Source: Chondrosia reniformis (taxonomy: Eukaryota; Porifera; Demospongiae; Chondrillida; Chondrillidae). Taken from it: a stretch of 64,000 bases of DNA. The DNA is taken from the NCBI GenBank assembly GCA_947172415.1, contig OX359194.1:3720001-3784000 (forward strand), written 5' to 3'. Shown one piece after another: positions 41,654 to 54,324 of this stretch. Position numbers and translations under genes: made by a program. The first letter of the stretch is position 1. Every line of letters begins with the position of its first letter. The notes below the pieces were generated by a model that saw only the letters and a program-made list of their open reading frames with translations, had not been told where the DNA came from and made no database searches.

Positions 41654-43905
41654 GGGAACTGCTGAGAAGGACTCAGCCACAGAGTAGACCGTATTAATTT
41701 ATTAATCGTCAATTAGTATTTTTCTAGACTAGTAGCTTTATTATTTTTATGTATAATTCTCCATTCCTTTATTTAATGTAAATATATCATTTTCTTATTA
41801 ATTTCTTGTATTAGATCATAAGTCACCTAGTAATTTCACTGTATGAGGGTCGATTAGACCTTTTAATTTCCTCACCTTCCAAAATCATGTATTAATTGAT
41901 GTACTGTATTTATTTTTGTATTTTATCTAGTGAGTTCCATATACATGTATAGATCTTCGTCTGATTCCTCATTGTCATCGGTGCTGATATATTTAATTGG
42001 CCAGGGCCAAGGTCCCTCTGGCATTGGAGAGGCTGAGTTTTCTCACTTCTCTCTTTTTAGTTGCTCCTGGTCAGATTGATTTGGTACAGGCTTAAATTTT
42101 TCTAAGCATTCTTTCTTTTTTCAGGCTACAAAACCAACATATCTCTATTGGTTTAGTGGTTGTAGACCACTTCAAAAACTGATTATATATTGATACCTAG
42201 GCTATTGTAAACAATTTAAAATTTTATGGTTTCACAAAATTACACTGGAGATATAAGCTTTTGAAAATATAACAATGGAAGTGTAAAACATTAAATAATA
42301 ATAGTTATGACTGCACATTCAAGCAGGTGATGTCTGCATCATCAAAACGCATATGTCACTGTGTACTAACAAGTACACAAACAATGGCCAACTTCGTTAA
42401 TTGTCATTTTAATTTTTATCTACAGTTGGAAGCCGATTATCTGAATTTGTCAGGACTGGAGGGTATTTGAAGTTTTGATATTTTAGCCCCTTATATTGTT
42501 TTCATTTGTCGATTACGTTGTATGGCTTCATGTTATCGAAAGATATATAGATATATAATATATAGACCAATTGATATATAATACGAGTTCATATGCAACT
42601 ATTATAACACTTAATTTATATGTCAATACATCATTTTTGCAAATGGTGGCGATCAGGAAGCTTTAGTTAATGAAGCTTTTCCATCATTATTTATAAAGCT
42701 CAGGACACTTAAGCATCCCCAATTGTTAAGATTATGGATATTTATATTGAATTTCCACGAAGTGGCCAAGTAGTTCAAGTTAATTCGGGGGGGAGGGGGG
42801 CGACAGCCTCACAAGTTTTTAAACTCCAACTACTTGTTTTTAGAGAGCCTACAGTGTACATACAAATATATCACTTATAGTCTACAAAAGTAATCATTGT
42901 CTGTTTCTGCTTTCTATGATTGTTAGAACTACTCTCTTTTTCTTTTTATAGTTACCAGCTGTAGCCATAACTGCTAAATTATTAGTAGTAATGATTGCGG
43001 GAGATTGTGTAAGGATTGCCAACATCGGGTTAATCGATATTTTTGGATGCAATTTGAACTTACTCCTTCTTCTGATTCCTGTTCATTTGCATATTCTGTT
43101 AATATTCTTTTCTATAATTAGTGAAGTATTTTAGAATATGATAGGTTTATTTCATTGTCTGCAATTGTTACATACATTTGTTAGTATATTAAGCATTCTA
43201 AAGTTTGCTTGACAGTTATAGCTTGTTCCTGTGGACCTTCCTATAGCACCTTCGTCCCGCAGAATAGTACTCTCCTGTTGATTATTTTTATATATAGCTA
43301 AAATATATAGTCGGAAGCGGAATAGGAAATGTATATACGTATTGTATATTCTGCATTCCATTTCTGGGTTCTACAACTATATTTCCATTTTCCTGTGCTT
43401 AAGAAGCTGATTAGGAAAGTGATTTTGTATTCGTATATCTGTTGAGGATGAGTGAGCCTGAGGATAGTCATAAGTCAGATCTAGAGAAGGAGGAGGAAGA
43501 AGTAAGAAACCAAGTCGACCTCAAATTGATCATGGACCGAAAGTATTTGACATGCAAGGTTAGCTACAACCTAAAAATAAAAGTTATTAATGTTGGCGTT
43601 TTTATAAGGGCTGCCACAGGCAGTCCTGATATTCATTTCATTTGCTGATTACATTGTATGGCTTCATGTTACGGAAAGATATATATACTATAGAACAATA
43701 TAAAATTTCTACAGAAATAGTGAAGATGTAGGCTTAGCACAAAATGCAAAGAAACAAGAAAGAGATATTACACAGTCAAGCATTAGCTATATATGCATGA
43801 ATCATACAACACCCTTGCTTGTAGGATTCATGCATGACTAATGCTACACTGTGTAACATCCCTTTCATGTTTCTGTGCTTTTTGTGCCATCCCTACATCC
43901 TCACC
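41654..43905. other. Non-coding stretch with short repeats
   Basis: AT-rich. Repeat-family pieces: TGTATGGCTTCATGTTA near 42520 and 43655 (family E, inverted) and a hairpin with a long G-run (AGTAGTTCAAGTTAATTC, GGGGGGGAGGGGGG near 42785-42800, then AACTCCAACTACTTG). No gene recognised. Confidence 0.45.
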
Positions 43906-44227
43906 AGCAACTCTCCGTGGCTATCCAGATGGGCAATTCCTCCTCTGTGATGGGAACTCTGGAGCTTCCAGGTAGAAAATTTGCCGCCGTCATTGAGCAA
44001 GTTGTGTAGCGTAATGATGTGCCAGCTTGGGATAGGGTTTCTCCATTTTCCTAGGAGATGTTTGTGCCATCCCTACATATTCACAATTTTTGTAGAAACT
44101 TTTTATTGTTCTCTAGTTTCTGTACTTTTTATGGAGGAATTCGATTGTATTTAAACCCATTTTGGTTTCACAATCTTCAACTGAATATAACGTCACTAAA
44201 TTGGCGAATATATTGAGGCCTTGACTC

Positions 44228-44360
44228 TGGGGCCATGAAAACCGTCATGTCCAATAATAGCGCTATCGCTCTCACTTCTACAAAAGAATACAGCTCAGAA
44301 AATTTGCAATAGTTTAGTTTAACAATTAGTGCAAAAGCTTATATAGTTTTTTAGTTATCA
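44228..44360. repeat. Direct repeat shared with 54325-54450
   Basis: CTACAAAAGAATACAGCTC and AAATTTGCAATAGTTT, AAAAGCTTA, ATAGTTTTTTAG occur in the same order at both places. The nature of the element is unknown. Confidence 0.6.
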
Positions 44361-44401
44361 GGGCGCAGCGCCCTCACTAATGGGAGAGAAGTCTCCTGTC
44401 C

Positions 44402-45446
44402 TTGCCAACAAGGCTTCGTAGCCTGGGAATCATCAATCCAAGAAAGTTGAAAGAAAAGATCGGGATGAATAGAGAAGTCACACAACCCCTAACCAAGCAT
44501 ATTATCAAGAAAGACCATACCTACAGCAGTGAAATGAGAGCAAACCAACTGCAAGCCAGGAAGGAAATGAAGGCAAAGAAAAGGAAAAAGAAAGAGGAGA
44601 GGCTGATCTACTCACACAAACTCTGGATGCACCACAAAAACAAGCAATGATCCTCTCCCAAGAGAAAGGTGCCTCCCACTGGCTTGCTGTTCTTCCAATG
44701 ACAGAACATGGATTTAGCCTCCACAATGGGGCATTCTGAGATGGGGTGTGCCTTAGATATGGGTGGAAGCTGGAAAGGATGCCTAAAGCATGCAAGTATG
44801 GAAAACAGTTTAATGTTGAACACACCCTTAGCTGCAACCGCGGCGGCTTTCCTATCATACGGCACAACGAGCTAAGGAACATCACAGCTGATATGCTTTT
44901 GAAAGTGTACCACAACGTATCTGTTGAGCCCCATCTACAACCCCTTAATGGTAAAAAATGACACACTCCACTGCCATCAGAGAAGACAATGCTAGATTCG
45001 ACGTGAAGGCAAACTGGTTCTGAGGAGACAAATTCCACACAACCTTCTTCGATGTGCGAGTCTTCAACCCACATGCTCCCAGCAACATAGCCATCACCCC
45101 CTCCAGTTTGTACCAGAAGCACGAAAGGGAAAAGAGGAGAGCCTATGATCAAAGAATTTTGCAAATCAAACACGGCTCCTTTCCACCCTTGGTCTTCTCC
45201 ACCACGAGAGGAATGGGACGAACAGCCACAACAGTCTACAAAAGAGTGGCTGGCCTGATTGCAGAGAAGAAGGGACAAGACTACAGCCAAAAACTTAGGT
45301 GGCTAAGATGCAGGTTGAACTTTGCACTCTTCAGATCCTCCATCATGTGTCTCAGAGGGACCAGATCAAGGAATACCCCCTCCACCTACGAAGATGTCTC
45401 ACCTGACGTGATACTGCAGGAATGCAGGATCACTGTGGAGTCCTGA
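44402..45446 (+). pseudogene. Zinc-knuckle and restriction-like endonuclease fragment, second copy
   Basis: Begins MPTRLRSLGIINPRKLKEKI, a Lys-rich linker to 44650, a frame break, then GWKLERMPKACKYGKQFNVE with HTLSC (Cys-His motif with one Cys changed to Tyr), GGFPIIRHNELRNITADMLL, VEPHLQPLNG, a stop, and from 45054 FDVRVFNPHAPSN, YQKHEREKRRAYDQRI, FPPLVFSTTRGMGR, KLRWLRCRLNFALF. Same family as 12745-13750 and a closer match to its full-length form at the N-side. Confidence 0.65.
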
Positions 45447-45689
45447 TCCTCTACTCCTATGTACATTCTATCATTAACTATGCCTCATATATACTGTTAT
45501 TTATCTGCTTGACTGAATTAGTGTGTCTATTCCACTTACTATTATATATCAATTTTAAATCATCCTATCATGTTTTTGTTATTTGTTGTAAAATTGGCGC
45601 TTAGGCTATTTTTTGTTTTCCTTTTGATGTAACCCATTCACATATTTCCATTTGCTATTGTACTTAATTATTTGCTATAATAACCGTGC

Positions 45690-46260
45690 TGAGACAGTCT
45701 ACAGGCACTCTGAACAGGCAGTGCATCTTTATGGGCTACCAGATAAAATTAGGAGTACCTGTGGTGGGGAAAATATTGATGTTTGGAGGGAATAGTGTTA
45801 GCTAGAGGCAGTAATTTGAGTGTCATTCTAGGAAGCTCTACACATAATGAACGAATTGAAAGGCTCTAGAATGATGTTTGGAGTTCTGTTGTTCAAGAAT
45901 TCTATTGTCTTTTTCGTAGAATGGAAGAAGAAGGCCTATTAAATGAGACTGATTTATTCTGTCTCCACTTCGATGTCTTACCTAGGATCAATGAGGCAAT
46001 TCAAAGTTTTGTTTTAGGATGAAACAATCATCGACTATCAACAGAGGGTAACAGATCTCCTAATCAGTTATTCATACAAGGAATGTTGCAAGCAAGTTCA
46101 CCAAGATCAAATGTGTTTCTTTTACCTCTACCTCAAGCACTTCAAAGAGATGGAAGTAATTTTACAGCATCAATCAAGTTCCAACTCCACAGGATGCTGT
46201 TGAACTTCCTCGAAGTTGTTTTCAACCATGTCAGCAAATGCGAACTGAACTGAATGATTA
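45690..46260 (+). pseudogene. Integrase-core-like (DDE) protein remnant
   Basis: Pieces over several frames: AVHLYGLPDKIRSTCGGENI near 45718, GSSTHNERIERL then NDVWSSVVQEFYCLF, EEEGLLNETDLFCLHFDVLP, PRINEAIQSFVLG, RSPNQLFIQGMLQ. This matches the RSD-GGEN...HNxRIERLWRDV...DLFCLHYVFLPRI type of integrase-core proteins common in animal genomes and linked to transposons. At least two stops; not functional. Confidence 0.65.
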
Positions 46261-46408
46261 ACACATTGCTCCCTTCCAGCACTTTTGGAAAGGACATTTA
46301 ATACGTGTGCTATTGAAATGGTATCAAATCACTTGACACTAAATACTAATTGTAACTGTTATGGACAGTAATAACAGTGCCCACACATGTACATGTAACT
46401 TGTATACA

Positions 46409-46435
46409 GTTATATTATTATTATTATTATTACTA

Positions 46436-46466
<31 letters not shown>

Positions 46467-46530
46467 TATTATTACTATTATTATTACTATTATTATTACT
46501 ATTATTATTATTATTATTATTATTATCATT
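46409..46530. repeat. ATT trinucleotide microsatellite
   Basis: About 120 bp of ATT units with regular ACT interruptions. Confidence 0.95.
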
Positions 46531-47245
46531 ATTATAATTAAAGGTAGAGCTCCATCAGCAAAATACCGGTATGAATAGGGGACCTTATATACGAAGAAAT
46601 AAATGAGTAAATATATTTTATAACATTTGAAATAAATATAAAAATTCAGAATAGGAATTAATTTAACTCCATAAAATAAGTCATTATTCTTCTCCTGAAG
46701 ACTTGATCACCAGCTATCCTTATTCCTAGGGGTAAAGAATTCCATTCCTGTCCAGCTTTGTGGTAGTAGGACTTAGCTAGCCAATTAGACTTTGGAGTTG
46801 GCAAGTAAATGTCACTTGCTCTCCTAGTAAATCACAAACCTAAATCTTCATGTGTTTTGAATTGCTTTGCCATATAACTGGGTACTTCGTGAACTATGTA
46901 CTTTCTTGTGCACTTGGCCTTAAACATGCTCCTCCGACAACTCAGGGACATCCAACCAAGCTTGCACCTCATAACTGCTGACGGGAAGTCCCTCTGATGG
47001 ATGTTTAGAATCATCCTCATTCCTGCTTTCTGGATTCTCTCTAACTTGGTGGCACTCTCCTGGGAACACTCTGCCCATACAACAGCACATTAGTCCAAAC
47101 GGGGTTAAATGAATGATTGATATTAAAATCAATTGGAAATTGTTGTTTGGAACATTCAGCAGCATGGCATCTTTGCAGCTATATCATGCACCAGAGAGAC
47201 TCAAGTACAAATTTTGTTGATGCAAGCATTTTCTATACAGTTCCA
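46531..47245. other. Unassigned stretch between microsatellite and HECT remnant
   Basis: No gene recognised. On minus, short frames near 46830-47165 look protein-like (for example RRSMFKAKCTRKYIVHEVPS, GRVFPGECHQ), and may be a non-LTR RT tail, but I cannot assign them. Confidence 0.3.
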
Positions 47246-47249
47246 AAAC

Positions 47250-47469
47250 CAATAGAACCAAGAGTTGTTTCCATCATCATTGTCTTAAATGCTTCTGGTG
47301 TGTTCCTGTTGGCAAAATGAGGTTGAGGGCACAGGTATTGGCAAATGGTAGCCTCTTTTCAGTTGTAAAATTGATCGTTATTTTCTGCTCAAAACCAGTA
47401 GGTAACATCTCATCACTACCAGTAAGAAACATCAAGACATTTCCCAGGCTAATGATTAGTGTTTCATCA

Positions 47470-47500
<31 letters not shown>

Positions 47501-48466
47501 CAAATTCAATATATTACATTGTATTTTTCCAATATAATCTTTTAATTGCCAACGTGTTAAACTCACAAGCACTATCATTTAAAAATTCATATAAAAACAA
47601 CATGCTTCTTTCTTCATTTGCCCTATAATTTGACTCCCTTTCAGAAAAGAGTGGATGCAGATTTCTTCTTTTCTTGCCAAAAGTGATACCCTAATATTTA
47701 GATGTTCATTGAAAAGGTCTTTCATTGAGGGTGTTGATAAAAATCCATTGGTGAATTTGGATATTGCTCTTACTGTTCGATAAACAGTATAGTATCCAAT
47801 GATATCTTACAGGAGTTCTTCCTTATCATCCATGGTGTAGGAAGCACTTGGTTTGCTCAATCGAATGTCAAATCTAAAATCGATTTCAGCCTTCCCGATG
47901 CACTCTTGTATGGCCACATTGGTTTCACATTCTGTGATCTAAATATTAATTATCTTACATGAATATACCTTACAAAGTACATATGGTGTATGCATCGGCT
48001 TCTCAATGTTCGTGTATAATGTCAAGATCTATATCATACCTTCCTGACTTTTGGCTTTACTTCACTGTCAGAACATTCATTAACAGAAGGGGACATTAAT
48101 AATATCACGATGGATCATGTACTCGGCCAATGTCCTGGAAAAAATGAGGGGCTCTGCTCCCAGGTACAATGGATAAAGCCATAGTGTTTCCAATTGATTC
48201 CAGAGATTTGTCCTTGCATGCCTCTTGATTTAGATAAAAGACCTTTTCCCATGCATCCCTAGAATAGATTAGAATTTTCAGACACCTCTCTAAAAATAAA
48301 CTGAAAAACTGGTCCTCCTGCATCCATTGCTGGTTCACCTAAAAATTTACCATGCAAGTTTCTTCTAGCCTCAAAATGAGCCTTTTTAACAAAACAGATA
48401 GCATCTGCTCTGACGTTTCCTCTTCTTATTGGAATCAAGGAAACTGTTTTCATTCATATCCTCATT
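47250..48466 (-). pseudogene. HECT-type E3 ligase domain remnant
   Basis: HECT domains transfer ubiquitin through a catalytic Cys. On minus: IPIRRGNVRADAICFVKKAH, FLGEPAMDAGGPVFQFIFRE (the GEP...D.GG signature, near 48340), LESIGNTMALSIVPGSRAPH near 48190, middle-lobe pieces (ECIGKAEIDFRFDIRLS, KEELLQDIIGYYTVYRT near 47800), and the C-lobe LGNVLMFLTGSDEMLPTGFE with PFANTCALNLILPTG near 47340, holding the catalytic Cys. A last piece, FKTMMMETTLGSIGFGTV, is in another frame. Stops and frameshifts occur in exon-like parts, so I call it a pseudogene, though some breaks might be unrecognised introns. It belongs to the expanded HECT-only families of invertebrates. Confidence 0.65.
47477..47502. repeat. 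TA dinucleotide microsatellite
   Basis: Thirteen or so TA units within the intron-like part of the HECT remnant. Confidence 0.9.
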
Positions 48467-48629
48467 AAGCAAGACCTTAGATCTGCGTGGAGCAAGGCAT
48501 ATATACAGCAACTCATCTGTACACCTGTTCAGAATTAAAAAATATGTTAACCTGCAATATACCTATATACATGCATGCACTATATGCTGACATATAGTGC
48601 ATGCAGTATCACACAGCTTTCTCTACTCG

Positions 48630-49914
48630 TCCCTAACAGCAGCAACTCTTATTAATTCTTCCAGCTGGAGGCCTGTGTCGCGTGACAGCATCCGGGTGTA
48701 AGTTAGGCGGTTGGCCTGTCCTACTCAAAACCTCTCTTGACTCTGCCAGAACACTAGGTCACTAGCTGGCTGGTACCGAGTATCACTTGCCCTGAAGCAG
48801 TGGCCTGCAAGCTGTAGCCTCTTTCTGGTGGCCAGTGCTGATGGCCTTGGGACCCCTTTGTACAGTTCAGAATTGGGAACTTTCATTCTGCAATTGATGT
48901 TAAGGCTTTACGCAGCAGGTGGGTAAACACTCCATTTAGCCTTTTCTCTACCCATTGAATCATACACCAAGCCTCACTACCATACAGCAGGACACCCTCA
49001 ACTGTGGCACGAAAGAGTCTGACTTTCAGGCTCCTAGAGATGTCTGACCTCCAAACTTGCCACATACGGTTGGCAGCATCCAATGCCAAAGCTCACCGGA
49101 CCAAAAAGTCCTTCTTATAGTCCTTCATCGAACGTCCCAGGTACCTGAAGTCATCCACTAGTTTGATTGGGCCGCTGGATGGTGTGTGCCCACTTTCTAG
49201 GGCCTGGTTAAGAATGGGGAGAATGATGTCTACAATGCCCTCTACCTTCACCAGTTCTGGGAGTATGCCATCTAACCCTGGACACTTCCCATTTCGTAGC
49301 ATGCTGGCTGCTTGTTGCAGCTCAGCAGCTGTTATGGGACCAGTGTTGATGTCCAGTTCCTCCAAGGCGATAGTCTGGGGAGTGAATGGCTCTGCCGTGT
49401 CTGCAGTGGTGAGTAGCTGTAGGAAATGTTCCCTCCATTGTTCAAGTCACTCTTGTGGGGATTTTGCTGGTATACAGTGTTTCTGTGAGTGCTTCCTGCC
49501 ACTTATGGTGTTAATCACACTTCAAGAGGCTGCATGTCTTGCCTCTGCTGCAGCTGCATCTACTTTATTTGCAAGGCTCAAGTAATATATCTCTTGCTTC
49601 TTAGTGTAAACATTGGACAAAGAAATTCTTGCCTCTGCTAGCTGTGTTCTTGACTGACAGGTTCTGAGCACATGATGCTGGTGTCTAGCTGTGTGCACTT
49701 TGTCTCTAGCCCTGCAGACATCTTGGTCAACCCATGGTTTCTCCCTCCTCCAGGCTTGAATGGTTGGTAGATGCACCCTGCAGGCATCAGTAGCAGCTGC
49801 AATGAACTGCGAGTAATCAGCTGTATCTTTGTGGCAACAGAGCTTGTTCTTCACTTCTCTAATTACTGTCCCTGCTACCCCAGGATCCTTCAGTGCCCCC
49901 CAGTCAGACTTCAC
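48630..49914 (-). pseudogene. Non-LTR reverse transcriptase remnant with internal deletion
   Basis: On minus: a linker between endonuclease and RT (WRREKPWVDQDVCRARDKVH, 49770-49690), then INTGPITAAELQQAASMLRN, GKCPGLDGILPELVK near 49280, and PILNQALESGHTPSS running straight into PIKLVDDFRYLGRSM near 49160. The whole RT palm between these motifs, including the FADD-type box, is missing. Then RMWQVWRSDISRSLKVRLFR, ATVEGVLLYGSEAWC, and a tail (RKRLQLAGHCFRAS, TRMLSRDTGLQLEELI) to about 48630. RTE/Jockey-like by motif. Inactive. Confidence 0.75.
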
Positions 49915-50969
49915 CTTAGGGACCTTTGCTGAGATGTGTGCAGCAAACCTAAGCTGAACTTGGTTAGGGATGAGTAGAGAAAGCGGTGTTATACTCTATC
50001 ATGACTTTATTTATTTATTATTTTTTTTGTGTTCTAAGAGCCATTGAACTATAGTTATTGAATCTCCAATATACAGTGTTTGTACAATGTTGACTGACTG
50101 ATTGATTGATTGATTTGATATGCTGACATAGCTCTTGCTGGATATTGTGTTGTAACATCATCATTATTTGATTCAACAAGATCTGCATCACTTCCATCTT
50201 CTTTAATTTTGTCATCTTCATCTTCTATGAGATTTATAATAGTCGTATATTGCCTGCACAGGAAAAACAAAACAATATTGACCATGCAGCATTGATATCA
50301 TTACACGTTGGTTATAAGTAATCATTTACATAATTAAAGTTGAGTCACATCAGTATATTGCGCACACAGCTGATGTATACCTTCTAGCAGTATCCAGCTT
50401 GTTACTTTTAGTTGATGGACCTGGTTGCTCACTGTCTATGTTGACGATATCCAAGAAACCTATAGATGTATGTAGTCATGCACACATATACTTGTATGAA
50501 AAAACATTCTGGCATTATATGTCACCATACCTTAGCAGGTGGAACAGAAGTAATTGTCTGTTAAGTCTGAGGAAAACAGATAATGTTTCTGTCCCAGGTG
50601 GAAACTTTATTATCCTTATTAGTCTGGTGTGCTGTACTGGTATATGACAGCCGCCCCACTTTTTGGTCATAACAAAATTTTGCATCAATACCTAACTGTT
50701 CAAACCTTTGAGGATTAAACTGCTCAAGCATTCTTTTGCAATCGACGCTGTAGTTAGTTGGACTTTACTGACCTCCATTTTCTAATGACGTCATCGACCC
50801 GTACATGTTTCGTATAACTAGACCTACATATGCCCAAACTGGGTCCCATACTCATTATGCGACTGTAAAAATGTGTCAACATACCTCGGACGTTTCCGCG
50901 CGCGTACACAGACGTTTTGAACTTTAGGGTGAGCTGCCAGATTCTTCTTTGCTGCATGCATAGCTAATC
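49915..50969. other. Unassigned stretch upstream of a hAT gene
   Basis: Contains a GATT/TGAT short tandem repeat at 50090-50116 and AT-rich sequence. No gene recognised. The 5' end of the hAT element may lie near 50645-50670 (CAGCCGCCCCACTTTTT), but no matching inverted end was found. Confidence 0.35.
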
Positions 50970-53030
50970 ATGACTATGGCCCAGCGAATTGATCCGAAAG
51001 ATATTGGAGATTTACCTACAAAACCTTACCAGCCTCGGCATATATCATTTCCACCTCGAACATTCGGAAAGCAGTCTCCTGTTCAGCGCATGTTTCAAAA
51101 TAGCTGGTTTCATAAATGGCAGTGGCTGAACTACAATGTTGCCCAGGATGCTGTTCACTGCTTTATGTGCTGTAAAGCTTTGAAAGATGGAGGAGCAAAG
51201 ATAACAGGGTTAGCGGAGGATAGCTTTTTGGTGAATGGCTTCACAAATTGGAAGGATGCTACCACCAAGTTTGCTAAACATGAAAGTAGCGACTTCCACA
51301 AGGTCTGTGCTGAAGCACTCTCATCAACTGTTGATATTGGAGACATGCTCAACAAGCAAGCTGTGACAGAGAAGCAAGCAAACCGAGAATACTTATTTAA
51401 GGTCTTGTCTACCGTGCGCTTTTTCACACGCCAGGGTCTAGCACTTCGTGGTGATGGTGATGAATGTGACACAAATATACATTAGTTGCTTCTTCTGCGT
51501 GGCGAGAATTTCCCATCAATGACAAAAATCTTAGACAGAAAGCAGCTGAAGTATTCCTCACATGAAGTGCACAATGAATTGTTGTCCATAATGGCTCTGC
51601 AAGTGCTCCGTCAGATTGCTGCCAGCTTGCAGTCAGCAGTCTTCTATGCTCTGATGGTGGATGAGACAACTGACAAAGCAAACAAGGAGCAAGTTGTACT
51701 TGTATTTCAGTGGGTTGACAATGATCTAGTTGCGCATGAGGAGTTTGTTGGGCTCTACCTTACAGACTCCATTACATCGAAGGCGTTGGTGGCTGTGATT
51801 AAGGACACGCTTCTAAGAATGTACTTAAAGATTGAACACTGCCATGGCCAATGTTACATTGGAGTTAGCTCCATGTTTGGTGCAAAGAAGGGAGTTGCAA
51901 AACTACTTCGTGCCATTTTCACACACAGTTATTGGCATGCACTTAACCTTGCAGTAAGTGACTGTGTGAAACAGTGCAAGTTTATGAGAAGTGCATTCGA
52001 AATTGTTGCAGAGGTGTCCAAACTAATCAAGAAGTCATCAAAAAGAGATGCTGCCTTTGACAAGCTCAAGGCTGACCTTACCCCTGAAACACCTGGGTTT
52101 CGTGTCCTATATCCTACCCGCTGGACTGTGCGAGCTGCTTCTCATTGACAACTATGAGGTTCTTCTTCAGGTGTGGTAAGAAGAACTGGATGGCTCCCTG
52201 GATGTAGAAACACAAATGATGAAGTTTGACTTCCTATTTGGTGTCTTCCTTGGGTCACTTATTCTTCGCAACTCTGACAATTTAAGCAAAACCCTTCAGC
52301 ACAAGACCCTTTCTGCAGCAGAAGGTCAACGTATTGCCAAGTTCACTGTAAATGTTTTGCAAAGAATGCACTCAGATGAGCAGTTTACTGCCTTTTACCA
52401 ACGAGTCATCCAGGAGCAAGCTCGTTTCGGTGTTGCAGAGCCATATCTTCCTAGGAAGCGGTGTGTTCCACAGGGACTTGTAGTGTGAGATCTTTCACTG
52501 GAGACTTTCATGTGACCCCAGAGACGTACTACCGGCAAATCTACTATGGAGCACTGGATCATGTTGTTGGGGCCATCTAAGATCAATTTGACCAGCCTGG
52601 ATATAGAGTATATCAGAATCTTTAGGAGCTTGTGGTGAAGGCATGTAAGGGTGAAACGTACAATGCTGAACTTGAATATGTCTACGATTTCTACAAAGAA
52701 GACCTGCCAAGGACTCAGCTAGAGGCTCAACTACCTCTGCTAAAAGCACTATGTGACAGTGAAGGCATCAGTTGTAACATCACTATCCATGATGGTGTTC
52801 GTATCCTCGGTGGTCTGTCTTCAGCAGAGAGAGTGGCATTTTCATCTATATGGACCATCATGAAGCTGTTGCTCGTAATGCATGCAACCAATGCCACTTT
52901 GGAACGTTCTTTCTCTGCTTTAAGGAGAGTCAAGACGTACCTTTGAACATCAATGACACAGCAACTTCTGAACAATCTCATGCTGCTGCATGTTCATAAG
53001 GAGAAAACTGATTTATTTAGACTTGCTTCA
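50970..53030 (+). pseudogene. hAT transposase (ZMYM1/TTF-type finger), partly decayed
   Basis: Starts MTMAQRIDPKDIGDLPTKPY. TTF-type zinc finger: WFHKWQWLNYNVAQDAVHCF, MCCKALKDGG, FAKHESSDFHK. One in-frame TAG (51483-51485) then the same frame continues to 52148: ALMVDETTDKANKEQVVLVF (first Asp), CHGQCYIGVSSMFGAKKGV, where the usual second Asp of the YDGAS-type motif is Ile, and VLYPTRWTVRA with the conserved Arg-Trp. A TGA and frame changes follow; the dimerisation tail is at 52632-52946: HATNATLERSFSALRRVKTY, then LNNLMLLHVHKEKTD. Loss of the second Asp and the breaks mean it is inactive, but the first 390 codons have only one stop. Confidence 0.85.
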
Positions 53031-54320
53031 GACTAGCAGAGAATTTGTTATGGGCGGAGAAGATAGATTAAGGACATTTGGTAACTTTAAGTAATATGTT
53101 TTTGTTTATACAGTAAATACAGGAAATATACAAATTTACCACATGCATGCAGGTGCATGTGCACACGTTTTTGTTGTTTGTAGCTTGTATTTATGTAATA
53201 ACTCTGTTCTGGCTCTGTTTACTATCTGATTCGGATGTAGCAGCTATATATATTGTATATATATAGGTCTATTTGAGCTAGGCACTTTAAGGCATGCAGT
53301 GCAAGTGAGTGATAGCTACAGTGTTACATAGCTAAGCAGTTTGAAGGTCACATAGCTGGAGAATGAAGTGACTCCAATCACCAGATTAGCCCACAGGGAT
53401 AATTGTATGAGGTATAGGACCAGAAGCCTCATTGGCCTCCCCACTTAAAAAGAGCTGGCTCCGGCCCTCCATGAGTGTGGCTGCATATAATATGTCAGTG
53501 GATTACTTCTAGAGAGTGTTGGTAATCTAGGCCTACGTCTAGATCTAGTTTCTGTAGGTGGCAATACAGAGGGCTCTGTGTTTCTGGCCCTTTGACCACC
53601 TTGGTTGAATTCTTGAATTTGGCTACATTTAAGTTCTAATTAACCTCTACTAAAATAGACTAAGTAGGTCAATGAACTCAGTAGATGCTAATGTATTGAA
53701 GCTAGGTAAACCCCAAGTACTGTAAAATGTAAAATATGACATGGCAAAATATAACTGACAATTGCAAATAAGAGGTATTATATGCCCTATAGAAGGTCAA
53801 ATACTGTATGAAGTATAAATTGTACATAAACATGTGTACCTGTTTTCTAGTGAATTGGAAACAGCAGACTGAGTAATATTGGCAAGTTTTGCTCTCCCAT
53901 ACCTAGGCTCCTGGTACACAAGTTACTGAGCATGCTCAATAGGTCTTATTAATTATTCTCGCTATGCACTTACAGGAAGAGTCTATAGACATCAGGTGAA
54001 TATTAACATTATTTCTTAATCATGAGCATTATTTCACAATCATAGGATTATACATAAATCATAGCGTTATTTATAAATCATGAGCATTATATATAAATCA
54101 TGAGCATTATTAATAAATATGGGTTTGTAATTAATTTTGAAACCAACCGCACCCTGTATATGTATGTACGTACATGTCTATGCTCAAATACTCAAATCTG
54201 AAACATGAAGCCATACAACAGAATCACAAAATGATAAAGAACTACTTTTATTTTGCTATCTCCAAGGTATCCCAGGGATAACATAATTATTACATGGCAG
54301 ATTCATTGATGCCTTTGCTA
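53031..54320. other. Unassigned stretch
   Basis: AT-rich with GAGCATTAT-type short repeats at 54020-54110 (AATCATGAGCATTAT units). No gene recognised. Confidence 0.4.
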
Positions 54321-54324
54321 TGGG

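Noticed and set aside
46409..46530. Regularly interrupted ATT array considered as a CRISPR-like or satellite array
   Set aside because: It is a plain trinucleotide microsatellite with point interruptions and no spacers.
49163..49585. 140-codon plus frame
   Set aside because: Antisense shadow of the non-LTR reverse transcriptase remnant on minus.
53390..53475. Possible right end of the hAT element at 50970-53030
   Set aside because: CTCCCCACTTAAAAAG resembles CGCCCCACTTTTTGG near 50652 but in the same, not inverted, orientation, so it is not a terminal inverted repeat pair.
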